From NCBI GenBank assembly GCA_023374025.1, contig SIJG01000001.1, positions 2,851,787 to 2,915,786 of the forward strand: a stretch of 64,000 bases of DNA, written 5' to 3'. The position numbers and the translations under genes were made by a program. This stretch comes from Heterodera schachtii (lineage: Eukaryota > Nematoda > Chromadorea > Rhabditida > Heteroderidae). Position 1 is the stretch's first letter. Every line of letters begins with the position of its first letter. A model generated the notes under the pieces. The model had not been told where the DNA came from. It saw nothing but the letters and a program-made list of their open reading frames with translations, and ran no database searches. This document shows positions 48,482 through 63,600 of the stretch, one piece after another.

Positions 48482-50800
48482 TCAAAATGACGGCAAATTG
48501 GCGAGCCGTGGGATTATTTTGGTGTAAATTTTCACTCCGCGCAGAAAAACGCCTTCGTTGAGAAATTCGTTGTGGTCGTGCAACAGAATGGGCGTGTTAT
48601 TCATCGGTGAGAAGCCAATTGCCGGGATGCCCTTCTGAAAAGGGGAAGGCAAAAGTTGCAATTGCAAATAATTCCAATTAGTTAATTGCCTCTCTCAGAA
48701 AACGCGCGTCTGTTCCACCGATGAAAATCTCTTTGGAAAAGGCGCATTTCCTAAACGCGTTCCCAATTTAGAACAAATACCCGTCGCGCAAGTGACCGAC
48801 TCACTCTTCGCTAAGCGCCGACGAAAACGCGTGCCACCACGGGGAGGAGGCGTCGGTGGGGGTCAGCGATTTGCACATTCCCTTTTGGACGAACTCAAAA
48901 GTGACGTCCGGGCCCGCCTCTTTGCACCATTTGGCGATCATTGCTTCCATTTGCTGAACCAATGACAGAAAGTCCAAAAAAATAGAACGAACATTTCCCA
49001 TTGACTCACCTGAAAGTCGTCGGTTGGCGTCACGCGCATGTCAAAATCTAACGGAAAATTAAAAACATGAATTAATTCCATGAAACAATCAAAAAAACCC
49101 CGACTACAAAGAGCATTAGTTAGTTACAATGACTTGGAATTTGGTAGACAGACAAATACCAATTAATGCCAAACCGTCGAAAACATTTTCGATTACGTTA
49201 TGAATTTCATATGACTTAAATCCACACGTTCGGTGATCATAAATTTAAACCAAATAGAACTGTTTGTGCGGAAAAACGCACATGCCACGAATTGGGCAGG
49301 GATCACATTGGTCTGCACTCCGCCCTCAATTTTGGTCAGATTTACGCTTGTGACATCGCCGAGACGCAAATTCGGGTCGGCGAGAAGCAAATGACGCTGA
49401 CGTTCACGAAAAGCATTGAAATTGGCCAAAATGGAAGTCTAAAAAATTAAATGATTAGAAAATAATTGAATGGAAAATTTATTCATAAAGAACAAATAAA
49501 AACAATATTTGCCATCCATCCCACACACACCAACTTTGGACCAGCTGTGTTTTCAACGAATCGCGAACCATGCCCAGGGGCTAAAAAAACAAATAACGAA
49601 AATCCAATTAATTAGATTTTCCAATTAAATAAAATTGAAAAAAGGTTCTTAAAACATGCGAAATAAAAAATTTGAGGATGGCGTAGTGCACGCAAAAACA
49701 ATACAAAAATACCAACCGCCAGGGCAAGTGATTTTCAGCCCTGAATAAGAATAGAATTGTAAAATTGTCCACTTGTCATAACTCACACCACGCGCATCGT
49801 TCCCCATAAAAAACTGAGTAAGTGTCCGTTTCGCTGGCCAACCCTTCGTCCAGCGCAAAACCGATGTTCAGAGAACGAAATTTGTCCGTATGAACAAACT
49901 TTTCCATTCCGTCGTGGCTGCCAATTTCTTCATCTAAAAACCCAATAAACATTCAAAAGATTTACTTTAGCAAAAAGTCTTCAGAAATTGCTCGCCGTTA
50001 GTTAAAATCTTTGGTTTGAAAAATATAGCAAAATTGCCCATTTTTGGTTGTCAATTCCAAATTTTAACTAGCGTCAATGTTCTTCTTGAAACCAACCTGG
50101 ACCCCAGAGAATGTGAACCGTCCTTAAAAATGGTTTTTGGCCATTTTCAAATAAAATTTCTCTCAACGCCTCCATGTATTGGATGCCAACACATTTCATG
50201 TCCTAAAAGCAAAATTCAAGTGCCATGTTTAACAAAAGGAAGTTGGGTCGACTTGTGCTCCTCGCCCAAAAATATTCCCATCGATGTCTTTAAACGCTTC
50301 GTAAGGCGGGTAAGTCCAATGTTCCTAGATTAAAAAAAGTGTGTTATTATAATGTTCAAATCAGGCACCGGAAAAGTCGGCACCACATCGGTATGACTGT
50401 AAAGGAGAAGGGATGGCAATGTTTGGTCCGACCCAGCGTAAGTCATCCCGACCATTGGCTTTCCAGGCACACACTAAATTTAAAAGATTAAAAGCATTTC
50501 TAAATTTCTCATTGTTGCAGTAGAGCCGAAGTTTAGATGTCTATTAGAGTTTTATGGAAGAAAGTCCCTTTTTTTTGCATTCGATTAGCAATTACTTCGT
50601 ATTCCCAGGGCATAAATCCCAATTCAGTTGCATATGTGAAGAGAAAATCACGGCATTTATCTGTAGATGATGATTTCTGACATTTGTTTTCGAGTTTTGG
50701 ACTCACGATAGTCGGGGTTGGGTTGTTCGGTGTTAATACGCAGATAATCGCGAAATTTTGTAACTGCAACAAGGGCCATTGTCTCTTCGGCTGATTGCAT
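48482..50800 (-). CDS. Aminoacylase-1-like zinc peptidase (M20A), 406 aa, 13 exons
   Basis: Exons (minus): 50707-50800, 50596-50660, 50369-50473, 50253-50324, 50097-50202, 49787-49933, 49717-49740, 49531-49580, 49282-49438, 49010-49047, 48805-48953, 48690-48750, 48482-48634; phases agree and the length equals mammalian ACY1 (408 aa). Metal and catalytic motifs in order: SHTDVVP (His, Asp with the following Glu region), GRGAQDM (bridging Asp), GPDEEIG (catalytic Glu pair), LDEG, and HDHNEFL (C-terminal His). It should hydrolyse N-acetyl amino acids in the cytosol. The start at 50800 directly follows TTTACAG, a perfect acceptor, suggesting trans-splicing or a 5' UTR intron. Exon 7 is only 24 nt. 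The last intron lacks a GT donor and appears to start with GC. Confidence 0.93.
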
Positions 50801-50968
50801 CTGTAAATTGAGGGACTGAATTCCGCGCCATATTTTTCGGGATCCTAATCAGCAATATAACAGGGATTAATCTCACAAATCAGGTCCGGCATCGGATTTG
50901 AATCCAAATTATGGCATAGAATCATAACGCCAAATAGCGTAATTTCATGTTAAAAACCTGTTTTTTGT

Positions 50969-51356
50969 GGGGACTAGGTCGTTTCGGCGCCGCCGTTTCG
51001 GCGCCAGCCCTTGTTTTTGGACTATAACTTTTTTATTTGTCAACCAAATCTAACAATTTTGGTATCATTCTAAAGCCCTTCACAAGCCTTATTAAACCTA
51101 CAAAAAACCAAAAAAAATTTTATCCTGTAAAAAAGTATAAAGAAAAAACTTCCAAAATTTTGGCTTTTTTGTAATTTCATGTTATAACTTTTTTGGTAAT
51201 TGTCTAATCACGAAGCAATAGCTTAGAAAAAGCTTCTAAACATGTTAAGCTTTCGAATGATACCAACAATATTGGATTTGGATGACAAAGAAAAAAGTTT
51301 CTAGTCTCAAAACTTGGGCTGGCGCCGAAACGGCGGCGCCGAAACGATACAGACCC
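50969..51356. mobile_element. Foldback element with TTTCGGCGCC arrays
   Basis: Left end GGGGACTAGGTCGTTTCGGCGCC, two units on each side, right end GGCGCCGAAACGATACAGACCC. Direct 8-bp repeat TTTTTTGT flanks it (50961-50968, 51357-51364). The hairpin core (TTGGTATCATTC ... GCTTTCGAATGATACC) is nearly the same as in 34485 and 54779. It ends 130 bp upstream of the clathrin/MSP start codon, between two divergent genes. Confidence 0.88.
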
Positions 51357-51486
51357 TTTTTTGTTGTCAGTCCAGGAAAAAAAATGCAGGTGAAAAGCAT
51401 ATTGTTATCGTCATTTTTTGCCCATTTGGAGACGCTTTCTCGGCATACCTTCTGTTTATTTTTATTTATTATTTTTAGGTAAAATT

Positions 51487-54335
51487 ATGACAACTTCCTC
51501 TGTAATTCCAATTCAATTTCGAGAGCTCTTTTCTGTAACTTTTCGTTAAAAACAATTTTTCATTTGATTTTTCAGTTACAAAAAGCAGCGGGCATCAACC
51601 AAGCCAACATTACATTGCAAAATGTAAGCATGGAGTCTGACAAATACATTGTTGTTCGTGAAATTGTTGGAAAATCGGTCCATGTTGTGATTTTTGACAT
51701 GGACAAGCCCAACGAAGTCATGCGAAATACAGTCAACGCAGATTTGGCATTGATGAATCCGTCCTCGAAAATTCTCGCTTTAAAAAGTAAGAAAATACGA
51801 AAATAATGAAAATCTATCATATCAAGTTGGCAATACCTTGCAACTGCTCGATCTTGAGCAAAAGGCCCAAATCAAGAAGCACATAGCAAGTGAGGAAATC
51901 GTTCTTTTGAAGTGGATAAACGAAGAAACAATTGGAATTGTAACGGGAGAATTTGTGTATCATTGGACGGTGGCAGGTGCTCCGTTTACACTAACAAATG
52001 AATTGAACAAGTTTATTTAAGGCAACAAAGACCCATTCAAAGTTTTTGAAAGACATTGCACATTGAGCAACCAGCCAATTGTCAATTGCCGTTCTGATTT
52101 CCAAGGCAAATTCCATTTTCTTGTTGGAATTTCGGCAAAGGTACTTTTGGTTGACTAAATAATTGTTTTTATATTAAAAATTCATATTTTTAGTATTAAA
52201 TGTTTTAGGAGCAACAGGTCATTGGCTCGATACAATTGTACAACAATGAAAGCAAAAAATCGCAACTGTTTGAAGGGCACACCGCGTGCTTTACCCAATT
52301 CAAAGCGGAGAACAATTCGAAACCCATCAGCCTTTTCTGTTACGCGGTGCGCAGCAAAAATGGCGTTGGAAAAGTTGGACTTTCAAATTTAAAATCCCAA
52401 ATATTAAATTGCTGAGTGAACATAAATCAGTTGCACATAGTCCAACTTTCGGAAACGCAAAAGCGTAATCAACCCTATCAGTCGAAGACTGACAACTTCC
52501 ATTTCCACACCGATGAAACGGACGATTTTCCTGTCGCAATTCAGGTAAAGAACTAAAATATATATGATAAATGGAAATTTATGTAAATTATTTGTCCCAT
52601 TTAAATTATTTTCCTTTAGCCTTCCAAATCTGGTCTTTTGTATTTGTTCACCAAACTTGGGTATGTTCATTTGTTCGACATCGAAACTGGTACAAAAATT
52701 TGCAACACGCGCATTTCGGACAAAGCCGTGCTTTTGTCGACAGAACTGAAAGAGGATGACGAAGTGCTCTGCATCGATGGGTCGGGAAAGGTCCGTCCCA
52801 CTTCAAAACGGAAATGCATATAAACATTTACAATTAGAATAGGCAATTTTAAATCTAAAAATGACTATCAATTTATTATATTTAATGACTTGCCAAATTC
52901 AGGTCATTAGTGTCGGTCTTGATAAGTCAGCAATTATTCCGTTCATATTGAAACACCATAAAAACACGGAATTGGCGCTTAAATTTGCTTCTCGTTACAA
53001 TCTTGACATTGATGGTCTCACTGTAATTGTGATTAATTTACTTTTAAGATATATTTTCCTTTTCAGTCTGACAATAACAAAAATGATCAACCCGTGGCTA
53101 TTCAAGCTCATCACCAATGCCAATCTGTACAACAGGTGATTCAAAGAAATTCATCTGTAAATGCAATGGGATTACTTATGTCTGTTTCTAACTGTTTGAA
53201 AAATTTAGTCGAGCATTTCCAATGGAGCAAATTCTGGCATTTCCAATGGGACGGCACCAATGCCATTGTTCGAGTCGACCCCGAGAAACGTGCTTGTTTT
53301 CAAAGGTGTTCTTTTAAATCCTTTCAAAAAACCTCTTTCGTTGAAGAAAACGTCGGACGCATCGGCTCCGTTTCTTTGACGGTCACAAATCGTGAAACGC
53401 GTGCCATTTACTTCAAGATCAAGTCGACATCGAGTCGCTTTTATTCAATTTGTCCGGAAAACGGAATTATCCAACCGAAAGAAAACGTCGAAGTGATTAT
53501 TAAGCCAAGTGATGACAGCCTGGCCAATTTGCAAGAGATAACGACCAAAAAGCACAAGTTCTTGATCATGGTATCAGCTGTTGTTTTCGGTTTTTATTAA
53601 ATTCCTTTTCAGTCGGCAATTGTTTCGAATTTGGCAGTGCAAGCGGAAAATTTTTGGAAAGGCAAAAAGCACTTCTCAGAAGGTGTTTATTCCAAAAAGC
53701 TGAAGACGAAGGTGAAAGTGGCATTATTATACTCAAAAAATAAATTTTAAGGTGCAAAAAACTCCTCACAATCAGCAAAATTCTGAACAACGGAAAGGCT
53801 CAACAAACAAAGGAAAATTGTCTAACAATAAGAAAGGGAAACAAATGATGGAACAAAAAGCATCAGAAACGATTGAAATCCCAAAAGCGGATTTGGGAGA
53901 GACATCACAACAGTCTGAGGGACTGTTGGAAAAGCGGTCGAAAAAGACGTCTCCAATCCCAGAGAATTTGGAAACGATCTTAGAGAGCGATCGGGAGCAG
54001 AGTCAGCAATTGGCATCACCAGCACCGGAGAGCTTTCAAGGCTTTGAGTTGGTTCCTCGTGTCGCCGAGACGTCAAACAATTCGAAAGGAGTGTCTGTTC
54101 AGGAACCGAAAGTGGAGGCCAATCGCTCCAATTCATCCGTCAATCGTTTATATGGTCTAAAAATGAATTACTGTTGTCTCACCTCTTAATTGGTATTTTT
54201 TTTAATTTAGCTCAATATTCTGCCGAAATTGCATTGTCACTGCTCGAAAAAATGTCAGCGAGGGATGCCGTGCAGTTCAGAATCGAGTTGAACAGTTTTT
54301 TGGAGAATTACGAGGCTAAATTCCTTGGCGAATGA
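51487..54335 (+). CDS. Chimera: clathrin heavy-chain N-terminal propeller + MSP domain, 704 aa
   Basis: Exons 51487-51534, 51576-51786, 51827-51976, 52022-52140, 52209-52373, 52431-52544, 52620-52790, 52903-53022, 53067-53135, 53209-53305, 53347-53570, 53613-53711, 53752-54154, 54211-54335; phases agree. Residues 1-366 align along their length with the clathrin terminal domain and linker ([71 protein letters not shown]). Here conventional clathrin would enter its alpha-zigzag legs. Instead a Gln/His/Ser linker leads to an MSP domain (about 405-525: [30 protein letters not shown]). Then come a Lys/Ser/Gln-rich low-complexity region and a helical C-terminus. No leg or trimerisation region, so it cannot form triskelia. 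A cargo-box adaptor with a sperm-protein-like module is plausible; function unknown. Confidence 0.88.
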
Positions 54336-54778
54336 GTCGGAACAAATGCTGCTGCTTTTTGCGAGGGCTAACGATCAGAACACTTCGAATACAATATCTT
54401 CCATACGTAGTACTAACCTTTTTATATTTCGGAAGGCATTCTCAAAATTATTATTTCTTTATTTTTCTCGTTTTTAATATTTCATTTTATATACTTTTTT
54501 TTTGTTTGTTTTTTATCGTCCACGCGTATCACAGTCAGTTTGAACATTGTGTAAATTGAGTTCACTGTTTTATACTAATAAAAATATTTGTTTTGATTTG
54601 AGTGACGAATTTGATTGAAAATTGCTAAAAAATATGCTTAGACTTATTTTTTTTTAATTTGTCAAAAAACAAACAAATATATCAAATATATTTTGGAGGT
54701 GAGTTTCTAAGAAAATTTTTATTTCTTACAAATTAGAGGTGTAGTTTTTGTTTATGCACTTTTGCTATCGGAACCGAT

Positions 54779-55176
54779 CAGTTGGGCCGTCACGTTTGGG
54801 CCGGCACGGTTGGGCCCCAGCATGATTTTCCATGATAGCTTTTTTCTTTGACATCCAAATCCACATTGTTGGTATCATTCGAAAGCTCTTCACATGCTCT
54901 ATTAGCTTTACAAAAACGGAGCCTAGAAAAATTTTTATTAAGAAAAAACTTCAAAATTTCGAGTTTTTCGAAATTTTCATGTATAACTTTTTTGGTATTT
55001 GTCTAATCGCGAAGCAATAGCTTAGAAAAAGTTTCTAAACACATTAAGCTTTCGAATGATACCAACAATGTTGGATTTGGATGACAAAGAAAAAAGTTGT
55101 AGAAAGTTATAGTGGAAAACTATGCTGGGGCCCAACCGTGCCGGCCCAATCATGCCGGCCCAACTGAGGTAGAGCG
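54779..55176. mobile_element. Foldback element with CGGTTGGGCC(GGCA) arrays
   Basis: Left GTTGGGCCGTCACG / GGCACGGTTGGGCC units, inverted on the right (55126-55163). Direct 8-bp repeat TTTGCTAT flanks it (54771-54778, 55177-55184). The hairpin core is almost the same as in 34485 although the array unit differs (TTGGGCC against TTCGGCC). It ends about 310 bp before the zyg-8 start codon. Confidence 0.9.
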
Positions 55177-55486
55177 TTTGCTATGATAACAAAACGCCAA
55201 AATAAGTCAAATTAGACTTTTTCAAAAAATATTTTTTATGTAGGCTCTAAAAATAAAAAGCTAGAAAATAGGCAGCTTAACAACCACCAAAAAACTTGTT
55301 TTTTGTGCGTTTCAGACCATAGGGAGCTTAGCAAAAAAAAAAAATAGACTAAAACCTAAAATCCTATCTCTACTTCCCGTATTTTTCTATAATTTGCACC
55401 AAATTTTATATAATAAGGTTAAACTGTTGTACAATATTTATCAGCCTAAGGTTTTCTTTTCAGCGGTTCACATTAACCCTTTTCGA

Positions 55487-59347
<3,861 letters not shown>

Positions 59348-60045
59348 ACAGACAGCGATGAAGGGACGGATTATGGACGGAGCAAAGCCCAGAAAAAACG
59401 GACCCAAAATTATGGACCGATTGTTTGTTGCCAAAGTTGCTTTCTGTTAATCGGTTTACTATTATTATATATCATCATATTATTTTATTATTTATTTTAT
59501 TTCCTGTAACATTCTTCTGATCAATCATTGACCTTCATTCTTCACACACTCCCAAAATGACTCGTTTAAAGTTGCCAATTGTTCTCAACACCGAATGCCA
59601 TTTTTGTACATTCTTTTTCATATGCAACCATTCGATATCGCCAAATGCTTTAATGATCAATTACATGGTGGTCATTTTGCCTAATTGATTGTTTTGTGTT
59701 AACACAGATGTAAAATCAAGAAATAAATTCGCAAATTGTCAGTGTAACTTCCAAAATTGATTCGATGGTTTCCGTTTTGTGGCGGGGCATTCATTCTTCG
59801 GTCAAATCGAAGAATATTTTAATCAAAAACTGATGGGAAACGCAGCGCGGGGGGGGGGGGCGAAGAGAGTAACCACCGCCGGTGCTATTCATCATAACAC
59901 TTATTCCGTTGCAAAATTCCACTCCTCCGTCAATGGGCTGAACAAAAACGGAAGGGGAAAAAACAAAAACAGTGAGTGGCGGGGGGGGGAGGGAAGGGAA
60001 GGAAGGGCACCAACAAAGCTTATCGCCTCGGGGGATGGCACTTGA
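59348..60045. other. zyg-8 3' flank and spacer
   Basis: AT-rich with an ATTATTATATATC stretch near 59460 and G runs at 59850 and 59981. No gene recognised. Confidence 0.4.
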
Positions 60046-60402
60046 CCTCCCTTCCCTCCTCCCCTCCCTTCCCTCCTCTCTCTCCCCTCCCCTCCCCTCC
60101 CTTCCCTCCTCCCCTCCCTCCCCTCCTCTCTCTCCCCTCCCCTCCCTCCCCTCCCCTCCCCTCCCTTCCCTCCTCCCTCCCCTCCCCTCCCCTCCCCTCC
60201 CCTCCCCTCCCCTCCCCTCCCCTCCCCTCCCCTCCCTCCCCTCCTCTCTCTCCCCTCCCCTCCCTCCCCTCCCCTCCCTTCCCTCCTCCCCTCCCCTCCC
60301 CTCCCCCCCCCTCCCCTCCCCTCCCCTCCCTTCCCCTCCCCTCCCCTCCCCTCCCCTCCCCTCCCCTCCCCTCCCCTCCCCTCCCCTCCGTTCCCTTCCC
60401 CC
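60046..60402. repeat. 360-bp CCCCT/CCCTT polypyrimidine tract
   Basis: Almost uninterrupted CCCCTCCCCT-type repeat on the plus strand (AGGGG on the minus), with higher-order blocks broken by CTCTCTC. Long open frames on both strands (PPLPS or GGEGR repeats) are artefacts of the composition. The purine strand is G-quadruplex- and triplex-prone. It lies about 240 bp upstream of the Kazal gene start. Confidence 0.95.
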
Positions 60403-60644
60403 GCCTTTGAAAATCCGAGCCGAAGAAACGGAAGTGAGCCCTGACCAAATAAATGACACTTCCTTCCATTTTTGTCCAAAATTGGATTAATTAATTGACT
60501 ACTGAACGAACAATCAATGCATTAATTACTCCAATTAGGAGAGAAAATCAAAATGGTCCAACTAATTAAGGTGTTTCTGCTGCCCCTGAGGCGTCTCTTT
60601 GGTTAATTAATTCGTCCGCCGTTAATTGCTTTGTTCGCCTGCCA

Positions 60645-63600
60645 ATGTCACTTTCAGCTGTTCATGTGCTCTGCTTCTCATTGGTCGCACTGTCCACTGC
60701 TTTATTGAGTATGTTTGTGCTGCTGCTGATCACTTCTAATCACTCCAATTAGTTTTGCCATCAATTTTTGGCACTTTTTGGCATTTCGCCCTCTCTCCCC
60801 ATTTGTTGTCTCCTCATTTTTCCATTTTGACTTTCCTCCTCCCTCCCTGGTCAGCTGCTGCTGATCTGTCCCTGTCCCCTCTTCTCCTAATCGATTGTTT
60901 GTGCCTTCGTTCTTTTCGCCCCGTCTGTGGCACTGATCAGCAAACCTACGACAACATTTGCTTTTTACACTGTGCCAAACGTTTGAACGCAGGCAAAAAA
61001 AAACAAATGCGAGTGCGGGAAGAGAAAGTGCCAACGCGTCCTTTTCAGAATTGCGATTGGCCTACGACGGCGTTTGTTGTCCCCGTGCCGAACTGTGCAC
61101 AGACTACGAGGATACGGTGTGTGACCAATTTGGTACGGTGTTTAAGGGAATGTGAAGAGAAAGGGGCATTCACTGCTGGTGGCCATTTGAATCGCGAAGA
61201 ATTTGCCCATTTGTCAGGTGTTCGGTACGACAACGACTGCGTCTTCGAGTTTCACAAATGCATTCGCCGGCGACGCATTGGTGGCGAAGCGTTGCGCGTT
61301 GTGGGGAGGGGCGAGCGAATGTGCGGGACGAAGCGGCGAGTGGCGGCGAGCGAGCAAAGAGCGGCGACTATGGCGAGCACTGCTCGCCCATCAGCAGCAT
61401 CCCTTTGGAGCAGTAACGGCACGGCGCGTGCTAATGGCACCACCAATTCGTCCACCTTTTCGTGCGATTTCCCCTGTGAAAATGCCGTGGCGCCGGTGTG
61501 CGACAGCCAAGGCCAAACGCATCAGAACAGATGCAAGTACAGACGAACGGACAAAACGGGCACTGATCAACGCCAGTGATCACTTGCCACGCTCAGATTC
61601 GACTTGGCCATCTGTCGGCTTAATTCCCGCGGCATTGTGTCCGCATTGCGAATTAGCAGGGACGGACCATGCCCAACGGGCGACCAGCAGCAGCAAATTG
61701 GTAGGGAAAAGCGGCGGCGAAGAGTGGGGGAGGAGAAACTAATTTTTTGCCAAATCAAAAACCAACGCTCATTAGCAAAAACGGAGAAACATGGAGACAA
61801 ATTGGGGGAAGACGACGCCAATGGGTCGAAGACAATTCGAACAATCGCCGAACGGACCGAAAAGGGCAGTCCCAACACAAATGATCAGCAGAAACAGCAA
61901 CAACCATCTGATCAGAGACAACAATCTTCTGATCAGAGACAACAATCCTCTGATCAGAGACAACAATCTTCTGATCAGAGACAACAATCCTCTGATCAGA
62001 GACAACAATCTTCTGATCAGAGACAACAATCCTCTGATCAGAGACAACAATCTTCTGATCAGAGACAACAATCCTCTGATCAGAGACAACAATCCTCTGA
62101 TCAGAGACAACAATCCTCTGATCAGAGACAACAATCTTCTGATCAGAGACAACAATCTTCTGATCAGAGACAACAATCCTCTGATCAGAGACAACAATCC
62201 TCTGATCAGAGACAACAATCCTCTGATCAGAGACAACAATCCTCTGATCAGAGACAACAATCCTCTGATCAGAGACAACAATCTTCTGATCAGAGACAAC
62301 AATCCTTTGATGATTCTTCTTTTTGGCCTCCTTTCTTCCATAAAGGCATTTCTTTGGAAGAAGTCAGTGAAAAATGAATGATCAGTGATTAGCGTAACTT
62401 TCATTTCTTAATTATAGGACCAAAGGCAACTGAAAGTGCCGAAAACGACGGAATGCGACTTCTGTCGGGAAGAGACGCCTTTTGGCCAAAACGTTTCGTT
62501 CTTTTGCGCATTTAATTGGCCCAATTAATTAATTAATTCTTCGCTTAAGGCGTCCCTTTGCGACAACGCAAATTCAACGCACCAAAGTAAATGAATTATG
62601 CTATCGAAAAATGATTTTTATTCTAATTGTTAAGGTTTATGTTCATTTGCGAGATGGAATTGCGAGAGAAAAAAGCGCGGGACGGAGGAGAAAATATTTG
62701 TGCATTTGGGCGAGTGCCATTTGGTAGGAAATGATGGAACAATTCACTTTTGCCGAGAGTCACTCTCGAAAAAACTCAAAAAATGCCATGGCATTTAGGT
62801 GTCGCCGGTCTTCCAACTCAAAGTAAACGGAAAAAAACAATATTTGTACCGTAACCGAATTGGCCACAGGATGAAAAATGTCCCACAAAATGCAGTCGCA
62901 AAGTGAAGGCCGTCTGCGACTCCAACGGTCTTTCCCACCCCAATTTATGCGCTTATCAAATGCACAGCTGCCTACAGCGGAAGAATGTTCGTTTAAGCTG
63001 ATCATTCATTCATTGATTGTTTGGTCTTTGATCATTTTAATTAACTTTGATAAGCGATTATCATATTTTTATGCAAATCCCTCTGATCGGCACTTTCCTC
63101 CCAGGGGCGTCCCTTCGGTTGGCTGCTTTCCCTGCGCGAATGTAAGCAGCGAAATGGTACAAAAATTGAGCCAAAGGCAACGGACAAAAAAGGCAACGGC
63201 GGAGAGAAAAATGCCATTGAATGTCCAGTGGAACCGAAATGTGAAGGGATGACGGAAAAGCAGCAGAAGGCGGAGGAGGGCGCGGAGGAGGAGGGGCCAA
63301 TTTGCGACAGCAACGGACGAACGCACAAGTGGCAATTGGGGGGGGGGGGGAAGACAAACAAAAAATAGGGGGGGGGAGACAGGGGGAGAAGCGATTGGCA
63401 TGGATGAAGCAATTCAAAGAATAGGCTGAAATGCCATGCCCATGATCGAATTACTTAATTGACATCGTCATTCATTTGGGTCAAAAAGTATACTTAAAAT
63501 GCAATGGTACCGTATGGAATTGCCGCCACCCTACCGTATTCCCAACAATCAGCTGTTACTTTTTCGTTACAATTCCCCATCACCTATTTGTGAGCTCCCT

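Noticed and set aside
59791..60490. Long open frames on both strands (200-plus codons of Pro/Leu/Ser or Gly/Glu/Arg)
   Set aside because: They are compositional shadows of the CCCCT tract, with no splice or domain support.
61772..62404. Minus-strand 210-codon frame of LLSLIRG repeats and a second plus-strand frame of NNPLIRD repeats
   Set aside because: Shadows of the 21-bp minisatellite; the SSDQRQQ frame is the one in phase with the flanking Kazal exons.
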